Positions 32,092 through 44,398 of a stretch of DNA of 64,000 nucleotides are shown piece by piece. A program made the position numbers and the translations under genes. Below the pieces are notes generated by a model. That model was given only the letters and a program-made list of their open reading frames with translations. It ran no database searches and was not told the origin of the DNA. The DNA is taken from positions 400,001 through 464,000 of the forward strand of contig LSRY02000040.1 of NCBI GenBank assembly GCA_001643675.2, in the 5' to 3' direction. The stretch comes from Monocercomonoides exilis (taxonomy: Eukaryota > Preaxostyla > Oxymonadida > Polymastigidae). Within the stretch, counting starts at the first letter, position 1; the number at the start of each line of letters is the position of its first letter.

Positions 32092-34047
32092 TTAGGCACA
32101 GAAGGTGAAATACATCTGAAGCTGATTGGTGATCTCTTCGAGTGCTTCTTGTTCGACTTTGTAATCTCCTCCTTTTGCCAATCTCGATAAATTGTCTGCT
32201 CTGACGTTTCTCTCTCCGGGAATATGTTGAGCTTTCACAACAACTTTCAGCCCTTGGATTTGTTTTTTTAATTTTTTCTGAAAGGTTTTGAGATTCGTAC
32301 CAGCTCCCCATCGATTCAGATTGTAAACTGCTTTGCGTTGTCTGATCGAACAAGCAGATTTCTTATTTCTTGATTTCGAATGGAATTTGAGAAATGAGTG
32401 ATGGATTGATATCAAGAAAATCGCTTTCTGAAATTTGAACTTTGGCTTTTGATTGATGGTGGAAGAGGTTTGAAAAAGTCCAGCATTTGATTGTTAACTT
32501 TCACTGTTGCTCCGATGGCAAATCCTGATGCATCAATTGTTGAAATAGCTTCTGGTCGAAACTTTGGATTCAGTCTCCTTGGTTAATTCTCTTTCAGCCT
32601 TTCGCTCCACTTCCCGAGGCATTTTGTTATCGATGCATTCACATTCAGTTTCCCTATCAACGAGGCAAACTTTTTTATCGAAACAACTGTGTTGTATTAG
32701 GCAATCCTCCTCCATTTCTGGAACTCTTTCATCAGCTCTGTTTTCTTCGACACCTTCATTTGTACCACAAACCGATTGGAATTTGTTGAACAACGAAAGG
32801 GTTTTCTCCACAATAATGTTGAGTTCCTGTGGATTTTGATGAAAAAGAACAAATTCGTCAAGGTGCGCAATAACTGTCAAGTTCCATTATTCCCTCAAAT
32901 ATTTCAGAACTTTTCTTATCACTTTTGTGAACGTTCGTGGTGCGTCTTTGTATCCGAAAGGCATTCCGTGGAAAGCGTAGTATTTTCCTTTGAAAATGAA
33001 CGAAAGGAATGGCGATAATTCTTCGCTGACTTTTATGAGATAATAAGCTTGGATCAAATCCAATGTGACTGCGTAATCCTGTTCTTGTATAATTTTCTCC
33101 ACTGTTTTGTGGTCTTCTTGCTTGCAATAAATCGTCTTGATTGCATTGTTGAGTCTTCGGCAATCCACGATTTGCCTCCAGCCACCATCTTTCTTTCTGA
33201 TAACAAACACTGGGTTCATATGCTTCACATCCTACTCCTGAATTGGCTTGATGATATTTGTTTCCAGTTGCTTCTTGATCATCTCTGAAAAGGCTTGTTG
33301 GGCTTCTTGACTCTGGTGCTCCAAAGGGATGAAAACTCCTGTTTTCTTGTAAGATTCCTTCGCAGCTTTGCTCCTCCATACAGGGATTACTCCTTTCCCA
33401 ATAATGCGTGCTCCTCCAATTTATTCCCATTCTTCAAGAACTTCTGATAGCCTTTGAGTAAGAAGACTGGTAGCTGAGCTCTCCTTCATCTGTGCAGCTG
33501 GACTAAAGCCTAATCTTCCTAAAATTCTTACAAATCTTGCTTCCTTCAGCGCTTTTGAAATCAGGAAAATTCCATCTACAATTGATCCTTTTTCGTCATC
33601 TTTTTCTTTTTATTTCACATGTGTGTAAAGCAGAATTTTAATAGCTGGATACAGAAATGCTTCAATTCTCTCGCCTGCGTTATCCAACACATCGTTCATC
33701 CAATTATCTGTTCCAGAAGCTGAATGAGGAGCCCTATGCAAAAATGGACTTTGATCATCTTCCTTCATGTCAAAAATAAGATCTTCCAAATTTCTTTCTG
33801 GTAAATCCATATCATATAAGTTGCAATTTGGATCTCTGAGAAATATTGTTTTAATACTGTTTTCTAGTAGCCAACTATCCTCGTCAAGGCTTATTTTCGC
33901 TTCTGAAGCTCCGGGGATCTGCTGGGAAAATACAGAACTGGAATGAGATATCATACTCGAAAACATCTCTCCCGGAGGTCCATCTGACATCATCGATGAG
34001 GCAGAATTACACGCGTGTCCAGTGCCGAATGGGGAGCTTAGGAGCAT
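32092..34047 (-). pseudogene. second DIRS fragment (gag-RT-RNase H), minus strand
   Basis: Reads in order from 34047: a gag-like part (SEAKISLDEDSWLLENSIKT) and KALKEARFVRILGRLGFSPA. The reverse transcriptase follows, with FVIRKKDGGWRQIVDCRRLN, YAVTLDLIQAYYLIKVSEEL and FHGMPFGYKDAPRTFTKVI, and an HLDEF box where YxDD is expected. RNase H pieces are STIDASGFAIGATVKVNNQ, LVRSDN and HIPGERNVRADNLSRL. At least three frame changes and several stops (for example TAA near 32880) show it is dead. Neither terminal repeats nor a recombinase are present. It is a distinct, diverged lineage from the element at 2.3-7.2 kb. It ends about 30 bp before the start of the Ser-rich gene. Confidence 0.75.
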
Positions 34048-34569
34048 TCTTTTTTTCAGATTCGCTTTGACTGACCCTTAAGTGATACTCTCAGATCGAA
34101 GAGAAGAAAGTGAATTTCAAATTTTCTTTTTTAAAAAAAAATATTAATCGTTTTTGATGAAAAAAATTCTTAATATGGGACAATATTTTTTTCCTTCATG
34201 AATTTCGTTCCATTCAGAATTTTCCAATATTTTTCTTTATTTTTAAAAATTTCTCTATTTTCTTGAATTGTAATGGAAGACTAATAAAAATAATATTGCA
34301 GGAGAAGTTAGGAACAAATCTCAGTTTTTTTCATGATTGCCAAAATTTCGTTTCATACGAAAGTTTTCTATTACAAAATTTTATTTATTATAATGAAGTT
34401 TGCAAAAAACAAACACACATTTTCTTCTTCAGCTGATAACATTTCACACAATTCAATAAAAATTTTCATTTTAAAAAAGCTGCAAACTTCAGTTTTCTGA
34501 TGAGGAAAATTATCCAAAAAGAAAAATATGAAATTCAGAGAAACAGAATTATCTCATTGTCACATTTCT
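34048..34569. other. A/T-rich spacer
   Basis: Between the DIRS fragment and the 3' end of family gene C. No gene or RNA seen. Confidence 0.45.
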
Positions 34570-35978
34570 TCAAACATAAACAAAATATTTAGAAAAATTC
34601 AACGATAACCCATCATAATTTTTATTGCTGAGAAAATAAACCATTTCATGAAAGCTTGTGATGATATCTTCGTATCCTTCTTCCTCCATCTTTTCAAATA
34701 TCTTTCTTTTCAATTCTTTTCGTTTTGTTTTGGTAGTTTCTCCATCCGTCTTTTCTTTTATTCTTTCTGAAATATTCAAAAAGAAAAGCAAACAATTCCA
34801 CAAAATATCATCATTCACAGTTGATTGATTCATTTCTTCTGAAAACACAACTATTGTGCCTTCCTTCAGAAACACATCAATTTCCACATTTCTATTTTCT
34901 GCTGCACATCGAAGTGAATCGAGACATCTATTGCAAATATCTTTGTGATTGTCCCTTGATTCCCGAATCATTTGAACAAGGCTGCCTATCAGTCCAGCAA
35001 GTTCTTCGTCCCACAATGTGTATGAGTTTAAGAACTCAGAAATCACATCGAACCATCTCTCGATAACAAGCACTTCCTTTGCTTCATTTTCTCCTTTTCC
35101 CTCTTCTTTTTTCTTCCAGTCAACACTCTTTGACAGATCTTCCAGCTCTCTTCTTGCCTCTCTTGCGAAATGCAATTCATTCACGATCACTTCTTCCAAG
35201 TTTTTGTCCCAATAAAATCGATTCATCAAAAACTGCCAAGCTGATTGATTGGCAAGGCGTGTCAAATTATGATGCTCCTGGTGATGTTTAATAATTTCTG
35301 TTATCTCATTCAAATACAGTCCTTGTTCAATTTCCTTTTGAAAAAAAAAGAGGAAAAAATTAATAATTCCAAAATGGAAATTGAAATGCTCACACAGTTC
35401 CATCATCAATGCAACTCAAACACAATAAAGCCATTTCCACTTCTTTTTGAGTCTCCTCGTTTCCCTCTTTCTTCGAGGCAGCTTTCAGAAGGCAATGCAC
35501 AATTATTGAACGAAATTCATCTGGAATGAAGTCGATATATAGAAAAGTGAAGCATTCACAAAGATCAATAAGAAGCATTTCATCGTTTTTCTTCTCACTT
35601 TCATTAATTATCATCTCTTTCATACTTTCGCTCAATGATGAATCATCAAAAGAATCACATAAAAAGCATTTCAATTCCTTGCAACGTCCAACATGCTTCA
35701 ACAACAAGGTTGCAGTTACCAATGACAATGAATTTTTTTCAATCTTTTGGTGAATTTTATTGAATAGTTCTATCGTGAAAATTGATTCAAATTCTTTGCC
35801 ATTCATTTCATCAATTAATCCATTTATTTCCATGATTTTTTGCACTTGTTCCTCCTCATCGCACTCTTCAAGTCCATCAAACAACGCTTCAAAATTTTAA
35901 AGAAAGAAAGAAATGCAATTACCAGAAATTCAAATGCAGCAATTGATGCAAACCAGTGAACTTTTCGGTGATGCTCAT
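34570..35978 (-). CDS. helical expanded-family member C, intact
   Basis: Exons 35978-35954 (25 nt, MSITEKFT plus one base), 35886-35396 (491 nt) and 35334-34570 (TGA), giving 426 residues without interruption. Exon 2 reads LEECDEEEQVQKIMEINGLI, LLLKHVGRCKELKC and LLIDLCECFTFLY. Exon 3 reads LTRLANQSAWQFLMNRFYW, VNELHFAREARRELEDLSKS and ELAGLIGSLVQMIRESR. It ends with a KRKELKRKIFEKMEEEGYED coil and a hydrophobic tail. Intron 1 is phase 1 and intron 2 phase 0, as in every paralogue. Almost wholly helical; no signal peptide or enzyme motif. The very short first exon was found by homology to genes A, B and D and is the least certain part. Confidence 0.7.
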
Positions 35979-36429
35979 TTTCTTCGACTTTTTGCAAAGC
36001 ACATCATTCGGAAGACATCAACATTTTTTATCAATCCAAATGAAAAGAATAATCGAAGCAGAAAATCAATGACAAATTTTATATTTTCAAAACAATCTGT
36101 AAAATGCCTTTCCTCATACCACCCTTTTTGTGCAAGCACTTTTGGCAAGGAATTGCAGAGTAAAAGAATGCTTAATCCTTGTTGGTTTGTTGTTATGGGA
36201 GATTTGATCGATTAATGATATTTGAACATGAATGTTTTTTTTTTTTTTTTGCCCAAGATGAGAGTTTAATTATTAATATATCTTTTGGAATGTGGGATGT
36301 TTTTTTGCTTGGTGGTGGTTCGAGACAGCGACGGCTCTGAATTGATTTTGGAATTGAGAGAGATGATTTAATAAAAAAATCATGGAAGGAAATGCAGCAG
36401 TTCGGTTGTTGAAAGAAAATGTTTTAGCG

Positions 36430-37030
36430 TTTGCTTTTTAATAGCTCTTGTTCATTGAGAAGATATTTTTATAAATCATTTTTTCAGAGCCCAAGAATTT
36501 GATGAATTATATTTAATGTTATTTCTTTGTTTTTTTGAGCTAAACATGAGAAGCGAGTTGGATGGAGAGAGGCAACCATCAGATGGGAAATGCATATAAT
36601 TTGTTTTCATTTGGAACAGTGGATGAAAACAAATTCGATTTAACAGCATTTTGTTGAAAGGATAATAAAGAATGAAAACAATTGGATAGCACTTGGAATG
36701 AATTGAATTCAGAGATATTTTTTTTCAGTAAAAAAAGTTGTTGACAATATCTGAAGCAGGATATTTGTGAGGGGAAAAAAGGATGATGGTGAAAGGAGCA
36801 CTGGGAAACAATGGAAATATAGATTGAAAGCATCAGTGATTGAACAATCTTCTCCATTTGCTATTGAAAGGGCATGTTTGTTTTTTTGAAGAGTTTTCAT
36901 TAAAAATGCAAAACCGATAATAATGAGAAATTCTTTTTTATCTTGTTTGTATTCCAGACAACAGCTTTTTTTAAATTGAGCGCTATTCTCAGAGACAATC
37001 CATTTCAAGCAGCATTTTTGCAGATTATGT
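36430..37030 (+). repeat. inverted duplication arm upstream of gene C
   Basis: Inverted counterpart of 48785-49350, recognisable by cagagcccaagaatttgat, gagctaaacatgagaag, the caatctgctgattg-type core and tccatttcaagcagcattttt. Weaker similarity continues to gene C on one side, so genes C and F plus their upstream DNA form an inverted duplication of about 2.4 kb. Confidence 0.6.
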
Positions 37031-37069
37031 GATTTTTTCTCACTCTTTTTAGAATTATTCATTGACGAT

Positions 37070-39700
37070 ATTTTTTATTATCTTGGCAGATGGGAAGAAC
37101 AATTGTTTCGTGAAATTGAATTGTTGAACAAAAAGGCCGAATGCAATTGCTATCATATTTTTATGTTGCAACATGGAGTGAGTTTGAAAATTTTTTTGTT
37201 GTTAATTGGGATTCAAATAACGTGTTTGATGTTTATTAAAGTTCCTCATTTCCCTTTTTTGTTCAATTCGATTGATTGGATTGTGCGTTTTTTTTAAATG
37301 AAGAAGTGCTTCTTATTTGCAACCGCTCAACAATGCAACTCTCCCTTTTTTAACTCACCATCTTGAATGAAAGCCAACTATTTCTTTTTCATCATATTCA
37401 GTTCTTTCGCTCATTACTTTTTCCTTATGTAGCGTGGTCAAATGAAAGACCATTTGTTCACAACGAGACTTCTTCCTCGCCTTTGCCATTCATCTTCCAG
37501 TGAAGAGTTCTTGTGACTCATTTCATTTCATTTGCGACAAACATCTTCTTCTTCCACATTTCTGTCCAATTTGGGCAATTGATGCACTTCATCAAGCAAA
37601 ACAGTTTGCACACGATAAGACAACACACAATCATCTTCAATGATTCTTCTTGTTTCTTCGAGGAAACAGGTTCATTTCTTTCATCTGAGCATCCTCAAAG
37701 ATTGCAAGCGCAAAATCAACAGAACCAAGTTATGTATGAGTCATGATCAGTCAACAATCAGTGACAATATTTCAGACAGAATGGAACAAAACCCTGTCTC
37801 AGGAGCACACAAAATGGATGAGTTGTTGGATGTTGAATGTGCGATTGCTCATTTGGAAGAGAAAATACGAATTTGATGATGAGATTAACAATGCGGAATG
37901 CTTAAATTGAAGAAAAGATGAAAATGGGATGTTGAATGAATGGAGATGGTTGTTATGAATGAATCAAAGAGAAAGAGAAATTCTGAGATGAAGGCAAAAC
38001 GAGCTGGGAGAGAGGAAGAAAAATTAGAGAATGTTTTGAATGAAGGAATTGATTCGAAAAAAATGTCATATTTGCACTTCATTCAGAAAGATCGTGATGA
38101 GCTTCAATATCAACATTTGCTTCCTCTTCTTTTTTGTCACTGTCTTCATCAAACAAAGCATAAGGATTATGATCAAAGTGTTTTCTTCTTTTTCTGAAAT
38201 TTGGGGGAGCAATGTTATTCTTTCCAAAATCTTCAAATGGGATTTTATCATTCTGTTTGAAAGCAAACTTTGAAGAAGAAAGAAAAAAGACAAATGAAAT
38301 CCTTTTCTGTTTCTTCTCCTTCATTCAAATAGGACATTGAAAACAGATGAAATTTATATTTCTTTTCTCCTTCTTCATCAACAACAATTGCTTTGAATGT
38401 TTCTTCTCCTTCTTTTTCTTCTTCTCCAACTTGTTTGAAGAATCCAATCAGGAAGGCAACAGAATCCTGATAACAAATCGACCAATTGGCTTCAAGAAAT
38501 GCAAGTGAAGAAAGAAGAAGTGATGAGGAAGATTGTCTGGAAAGGAGAGGAAGAAAATGAAAGAAGTTGATGATGAGGAGAGATCCTTCATTGGATCACC
38601 ATCAATACAAACAGAAATCAAGAAACACATCAAAAAAGATTTCTTTCTTTTGCTTCACCCAAAGCATGTTCAACTGTCTTTCAATCACCACTGAAGCAGC
38701 TGTTGTTGTTTATCGTGCCTTTTCAGCATGTTCAGCAACCACAAAGGAGGATGATGATTTGACAAGAGATGTTCTTTGCAGAGAAGCCAATGCAGAAGAT
38801 GAAACATACTGAAAGTGTCAGATGAGAAATGAGTGAAAAGACAGGTATTTTTATTGATGACTGTTCTGTGAACTGATAAAAAGGAGAGATAAATGAGGAA
38901 TTCAAAAGGGATGTCCATTCATTCTCATCAGCCACTGAAGTCCAATGACGAATTTTTATTTTGCTCCAAAAAAGAGAAAAGTGTGTGCAAAGGGAAGAAT
39001 TCGGACAATGAATCCGAATTCCCTTCCACCCTCTTCATTCTTTTGGCTGAGCAGTAGAATCCTCCGATTCATTTCTTCTGGGTTTTTAATAAACAATTGA
39101 AGATGTTATTGGATTGTTGTGCTTCCTGAATGCTTCTCATTGCACAGCTGCCTTTGCGACATTTCTCATCTGATTGTCATTCAATCCAAGTCATATGGAT
39201 TTCTGATTTCCCAAAGTGTTTAATGAAAACAAAAGAAAAATGTCTTCTTCATTAATTGAAGCTGTTCCACCAATCATTTGTCCTGCCATCCATGATGTTG
39301 GAGATGACCTTCAAGAATTTTCATTATTTGCTCATTTCACTTCAAAACCATTTTTCAATGTTCTTCTGCTGTTTTACTGATTTTCGAATTGAATCGACAA
39401 TTCCTTTTTGATTTTTTGTCTTTTTTTTCCTATCAATTATCCGATGAATCATCTTGAATGAAAACTGAAAATTGAAAAACAAGAAAATAATTAAATAGAA
39501 TTCATCAAGCATGCAATTGTTTGTTTTCATTATTTTCGATCTGAGCATTGTTTGAAAACAGTCGAAAAAGAATATTCTTTAATGAAATTTGATTGCTTCA
39601 TTTCTTTTTCTTTTTTCTTAAAATCTCAATTTCTGTGTAATTGGCATACCCAATTTCATACCAATAAAAAACGAACTCAATTTTCAAAACAAAAAAGAAA
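37070..39700 (-). pseudogene. decayed region with minus-strand coding islands
   Basis: Best islands, minus strand: SSALASLQRTSLVKSSSSF then VVIERQLNMLWVKQKKEIFF (38830-38600, with TAA and TGA interruptions); SLAFLEANWSICYQDSVAFL, FFKQVGEEEKEGEETFKAIV and FHLFSMSYLNEGEE (38510-38320). After an acceptor-like cttcttcaaag, FAFKQNDKIPFEDFGKNNIA and NPYALFDEDSDKKEEEANVD end at a stop at 38079. These could be exons of one acidic protein of unknown family, but stops between them indicate decay. Elsewhere (37.07-37.88, 38.95-39.70) only short plus-strand ORFs of doubtful value, such as MDELLDVECAIAHLEEKIR. Confidence 0.35.
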
Positions 39701-39736
39701 ATCAAAATCAATTTTTTCATCAAAATTTTTTGTTGG

Positions 39737-39962
39737 TTCGATCAAAAAGAAACAAAAGATTCTCATTTTTGGACTTATACAGCCAATCATTGAAGTTCCT
39801 TCGCAAAATCTTTAACACTTTTTTTTATATAACAAAAACAGTACAGTTTGCATTGCGATCATTTTAAGACTGCAAGATAATCAACGATGTTTGTATATGT
39901 GTTTTATTTTGTTATTTGCCCAGCTTTGCCCTTCTTTTTGAATATATTTTGCAACAAGCAAA
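39737..39962 (+). promoter_or_regulatory. conserved upstream block of family gene D
   Basis: Near-copy of 21213-21438, including ttatacagccaatc, the core aatcaacgatgtttgtat (39879-39896) and a gcccagctttgcccttct stretch. The core ends 67 bp before the ATG. Confidence 0.5.
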
Positions 39963-41460
39963 ATGAGTTTGACAAATGATGATATTTCTGAAGATGATAT
40001 TTCTGAAGATGATTATTCTGAAGATGAAACTCTGACTACGGCCAGAACAGAACAGTTTTCAAGTTTGCCATTTTATTTGGATTGAACAATTTTGAATAAA
40101 ATTTTTGTTTTTTGAATACCCTTTGCAGTATTGTTTTGTGAACTGGAGCGTTGCAGAGAAGATGAACAGAAACAGAAAATTGAAGAGTTGAATGGATTAA
40201 TTGATGAAATGAATAAAGAAGAATTCAAATCAGTTTTCACAATAGAACTATTCAATAAAATACACCAAATGATTGAAAAAAATACATTATCATTGGAAAG
40301 TGCAATCTTGCTGTTGAAGCATGTTGGACGTTGCAAGGAATTGAAAAGCTTCTTTTGCTTTTCGTTTGATGATTCATTATTGAGCAAAAGAATGAAAGAG
40401 ATGATGATTGATGAATATGAGAAGAAAAAGGATGAAAAGAATGAAAAGCATTTGACTGATCTTTGTGAATGTTATGCTTTGCTTGGTGAGGACGACATTC
40501 ATGATGAATTGCTTTCAGTCATTATGCCTTGCCTTCTGAAAGCTGCCTCGAAGAAAGAAGAAAGTGATGAAGCCCAAAAAGAAAAGGAAAATGCTCTGTT
40601 AGCGCTGAGTCTGGTAAATGAATTTGAGGTTCTTGTTTATAATTTTTTTCAAAATCAAATTCACCAATTGATCTTTTATTCTTTTTGATTAGGATAAGGA
40701 TTTTGAACAGTGTTTGATTGAAATCAAAGAAATAATTAAACGCCATCAGGAGCACCGGAACCTCACTTGGCTTGCTTATCAATCAACTTGGCAGTTTTTA
40801 ATGGAAAGATTATATGATGATGCAGAACTTGAAGGAGTACTTGTGAATGAGCTGCATTTTGTGAGAGAGGCAGCAAGAGAGATTGAAGAGTTGTCCAAAT
40901 GTGTGGATTGGAAGAAGAGAAAAGAAGGAGAGGAAAAAGAAGAAAAAAAAACGAAAGAAGAGATTATTTTGGTGAGATGGATCCGAACATTGGAAACTTT
41001 CTCGCGTTTATGCAAATTGAGAAACGAAGAACTTGCTGGGATTATCGGAATTATTGTTCGGTTATTTCGAGCAGCAAAATTTTTTTCTGAAGATTTGATT
41101 TATGAAATTGTTGAATGTTTAAGTAGTGCTACGGGAAACAGCGCAATTGAAATTGATGACTTGCTGAAAGAAGGAGCTATTGATGCTATGCTTGGGGAAG
41201 CAGTTGAATCAAATCTGAGAATTCCTCAGATTTTTTATTGGAAACTTCCATTCATAGAGCTTTGTGAAAGATTGAAGGGAAAGATGGAAAATGAGGAAGA
41301 TGAAGCAAAACGAAAAGTGATGAAAAGAAAAGTGCTTGAAAGGATGGAAGAAGAGGGATATGAAGACAGCGTCTTCAAATTTTGTAATTGCATGCATCGA
41401 GGAATGAACAAATATTATTCTTTAATTGACGATCCTGATGATTATTTTTTGTATTGTTAA
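39963..41460 (+). CDS. helical expanded-family member D, intact
   Basis: Exons 39963-40062, 40129-40613 and 40693-41460, 450 residues. Introns run gtttgc...ctttgcag (66 bp) and gtaaat...ttgattag (79 bp), and both keep the frame. The N-terminus has acidic ISEDD repeats and then the conserved TEQFSS. The body includes LERCREDEQKQKIEELNGLI, SAILLLKHVGRCKELKSF, LTDLCECYALLGEDDIHDEL, LTWLAYQSTWQFLMERLY, FVREAAREIEELSKCVDWKK and ELAGIIGIIVRLFRAAKF. The C-terminus has a KRKVMKRKVLERMEEEGYED coil and a hydrophobic end. It is the best-supported gene model of the family. No known domain can be named with confidence; an armadillo-like solenoid is the closest impression. Confidence 0.75.
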
Positions 41461-42639
41461 TTTATTTGTTTCATTTTTCTGTTTCATTTTTTATTTAATG
41501 TATTTTCACTTCACTTGTATATCAGCAGAACTTTCATTAGGCCCAATTATATGAATCCACTTTTTTTAATTAGATTAAAGAAGGCATTTACAAATATACT
41601 CAATCTAAAAAAGAACGATGGTGAATAACTATGGGCAATTCATTTATGTGCAATCATTAGAAAATATTATCTTCAGGAAATGCTATTTATGTTTTTTTTA
41701 AGAAAATATCATTGGAATAATTTATAACCCATTTTATTTTTGATGTTTTTCTTTTTAACAAAAATGAGTTTTTCTGTAAGGCTGTGTTTTTGGTTCTGCA
41801 GACCAAGTATATTGAAAATATTCACAAACAAATAAAACATATTTTAGTACTTTTTGAATTTTGTTTTACTCTTTATTAACAAAAAATTTTTGAAATTTTT
41901 AGTATTTTATCTTTTCTTTTTTTCATAATTATGACAGATTTATAATGATGCTAAAATAGGCAAAATTTTGTCTAAAACTTTATTTCATTTTTCAATTTTT
42001 ATTAATGAAAAAATTAAACCACAAAAAAGGAATAATAATATTATTATTCCTTTTCTATGCACAACTTCGATTGTTTTTGTTAAGTTTTTATTTCCATTGT
42101 TCAAAAAAAAGAAAAACAAGAGAATGTTTCATTGAGGGTGTGCGTGTTTGGTATCAGGGTTGGGGGAAAACACCAATGGTATTGTGAAAAATATCTGTTT
42201 GTTTTGAATGTCCAAACTAAGTTAGAGTGAAAGTCTGAATTGCCTAGACAACGTTTAGCTTACAACTTTGTTCTCTAATGTTATGAATAATTTGGAAAGC
42301 AAGAAATGAGCGGAAAAACGAAAAAGAAATCAAAAGACTGAAAGAGAAACATTCAAATTTGATGAACGAGCAAGTGAATTTTGATTTCTAAATGAAACCG
42401 CTAAGCGTTCAAGTCAATTGAAGAAATAGTTTTAAGAATGAAGGAAATAAAAAGAAGGTCAAAGAAGTTTTTTTTTTTTTTTTTTTTTTTTTGTTTGTTT
42501 CTTTCATTTCATCAAAATGAAATGGGATAAAACATATTATTTTTGAAAAGATCTTCAAATGCATGTTTGTTTTCTATTTGATGAAATGATGAAAAAAAGA
42601 AGAACAGTAATTTTATGTGAAAAAATTCAAAACAATATC
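41461..42639. other. intergenic, poly-T tract
   Basis: A/T-rich, no gene seen. A 24-T homopolymer lies at 42469-42492. Confidence 0.5.
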
Positions 42640-44012
42640 TCAAACATTCACAAAATAATCAGAAATATCCTCCGATAATTCATAGTGGCCAAAAATTATC
42701 TTTTTCAGAAGATGAAATAATTCTTGATAACTTATGATGATATCCTCGTATCCTCCTTCTTCAAGCTTTTCAAAAACCTTTCTTTTCAATTCTTTTCTTT
42801 TTCCTTTTTCATCTTCATCATCCTCCTCTTTCAATCTTTCTGAAATATTCAAAAAGAAATCCAAATTATTACACATAACAATGTTTTGCAAAGTTGATTG
42901 CTTCATTTCCCCCAAAGAGATTCCAATAGCTCCGCTTTTCAAAAAGTTTTCAGTTTTCACATTTCTATTTTCTGCTGCATGTCTTAGTGTATATAGGCAT
43001 CCATTTAGAATTTCTTTGTAATTGTCCCTTGATGCTCGAAATACCTGAACAATGCTCCCTAAAAACCCAACAAGTTCTTCGTTCCACAATGCGCACCATG
43101 TCAAGTAATTATCAATAACAAAAAGCCATCTCCAGATCACAAGCACTTCCTTTGCTTCATTTTCTCCTTTTCTCTTCCAGTCAATACATCTCATCAACTC
43201 TTCCAATTCCCTTCTTGCTTCTCTCGCAAAATGCAGCTCATTCGCAATCATAACTTCCAGATTTCTATCTTCGATAAATCTTTTAATTAAAAACTCCCAA
43301 GCAGACTGATAGGCAAGTTTTGTGAGATTTCTGTGTTTCTGCTGATGTTTGATGATTTCTGTTATCTCGTTCAAATACAGTTCTCGTTCGATAAACTAAT
43401 AAGAAATAAAGGGGAAAAAAAGAAAACATAATAAAAATGAAAAAGAAGTGCCCATACATAAAATCCTAATTCGCACAAAGCCAGCAATGCTATTTCCACA
43501 TCCTTTTGATTCTTCTCGCTTTCCTCTTTGACAGATGCAACTTTCAGCAGGCAAGTCACACATACGCAACGCATTTTCAAATTAATCCAATCATTCAGAA
43601 AAGCAAAACATTCGCAAAGATCAGTAAAAAGCTTTTTGTTCTTTTCTTCTATTTTCTTTTCTTCTTCGATTATCATCTGTTCGAATCTTCCTCTCAGCGA
43701 AGATCTGTCAAAGTATAGGTTCCATATATTTTTCATCACTTTGCAACATCCAATGTGTTTCGTCAGAACAATTGCACTTTCCAACGACAATGTCTTTTCT
43801 TCAATCATTTGGTGAATTTTATTGAACATCTGCTCTGTGATAACAGATCTGAATTCTTCTTCATTCATTTCATCAACTATTTCATTCATTTCTCCGATTT
43901 TCTTTCCTTGTTCATCTTCATCGCAATCTTCAATCCCAAAAAACAATTCTGTAATAAGAAAATAGTTTAATCAGAATAAGCCAGAATTCAAATGCAACAA
44001 TGAATGCACACT
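42640..44012 (-). CDS. helical expanded-family member E, start codon apparently lost
   Basis: Exon 2 43948-43458 (491 nt) and exon 3 43395-42640 (TGA) are open and typical: FGIEDCDEDEQGKKIGEMN, ESAIVLTKHIGCCKVMKN, LTKLAYQSAWEFLIKRFI, NELHFAREARRELEELMRC and ELVGFLGSIVQVFRASR. The first intron (gtgtgc...ttattacag, 44011-43949) is homologous to that of gene C. The short first exon preceding it reads ACAGACAGCACAAAAAAGTT without an in-frame ATG (a TAG lies just upstream). The start is therefore lost or lies in an unseen exon. The proximal part of exon 3 is strongly conserved, so decay is recent if the gene is dead. Confidence 0.6.
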
Positions 44013-44398
44013 ATTGAACTTTTTTGTGCTGTCTGTCTCCTATGTACAGATGTTTTTTTTAAAATTGAATGAAGACAGCAATGCCATTTTGATATTCACA
44101 ATGAAAGTTCATTTGATTGGATTGAAGAAAACGTATGAAAAATGAAAGCTCACAAAAGCCCTAAAAAAATAAATTCATTCAAACTATTCCATCTTTCGAT
44201 AACATTTTCGACTTGAAATTTCAAAGAAATAAAACTGTTAATATATTGAAATCTTTTGTAATGGATTCCATGATCATCAGATTTGAAAAAACGGAATTAT
44301 CCGTCCATAAAATGAGAATTCCGTGAGAGAACATTTCTTGTAGAACTAGGAATATTATTAAATGTGGAGGCAACAAGAAATGAAGCAATGCAATATTT

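Noticed and set aside
36240-36252. Poly-T and short palindromes as possible RNA polymerase III terminators or small RNA genes
   Set aside because: Homopolymers are frequent throughout this A/T-rich DNA; no A/B box or tRNA fold was seen nearby.
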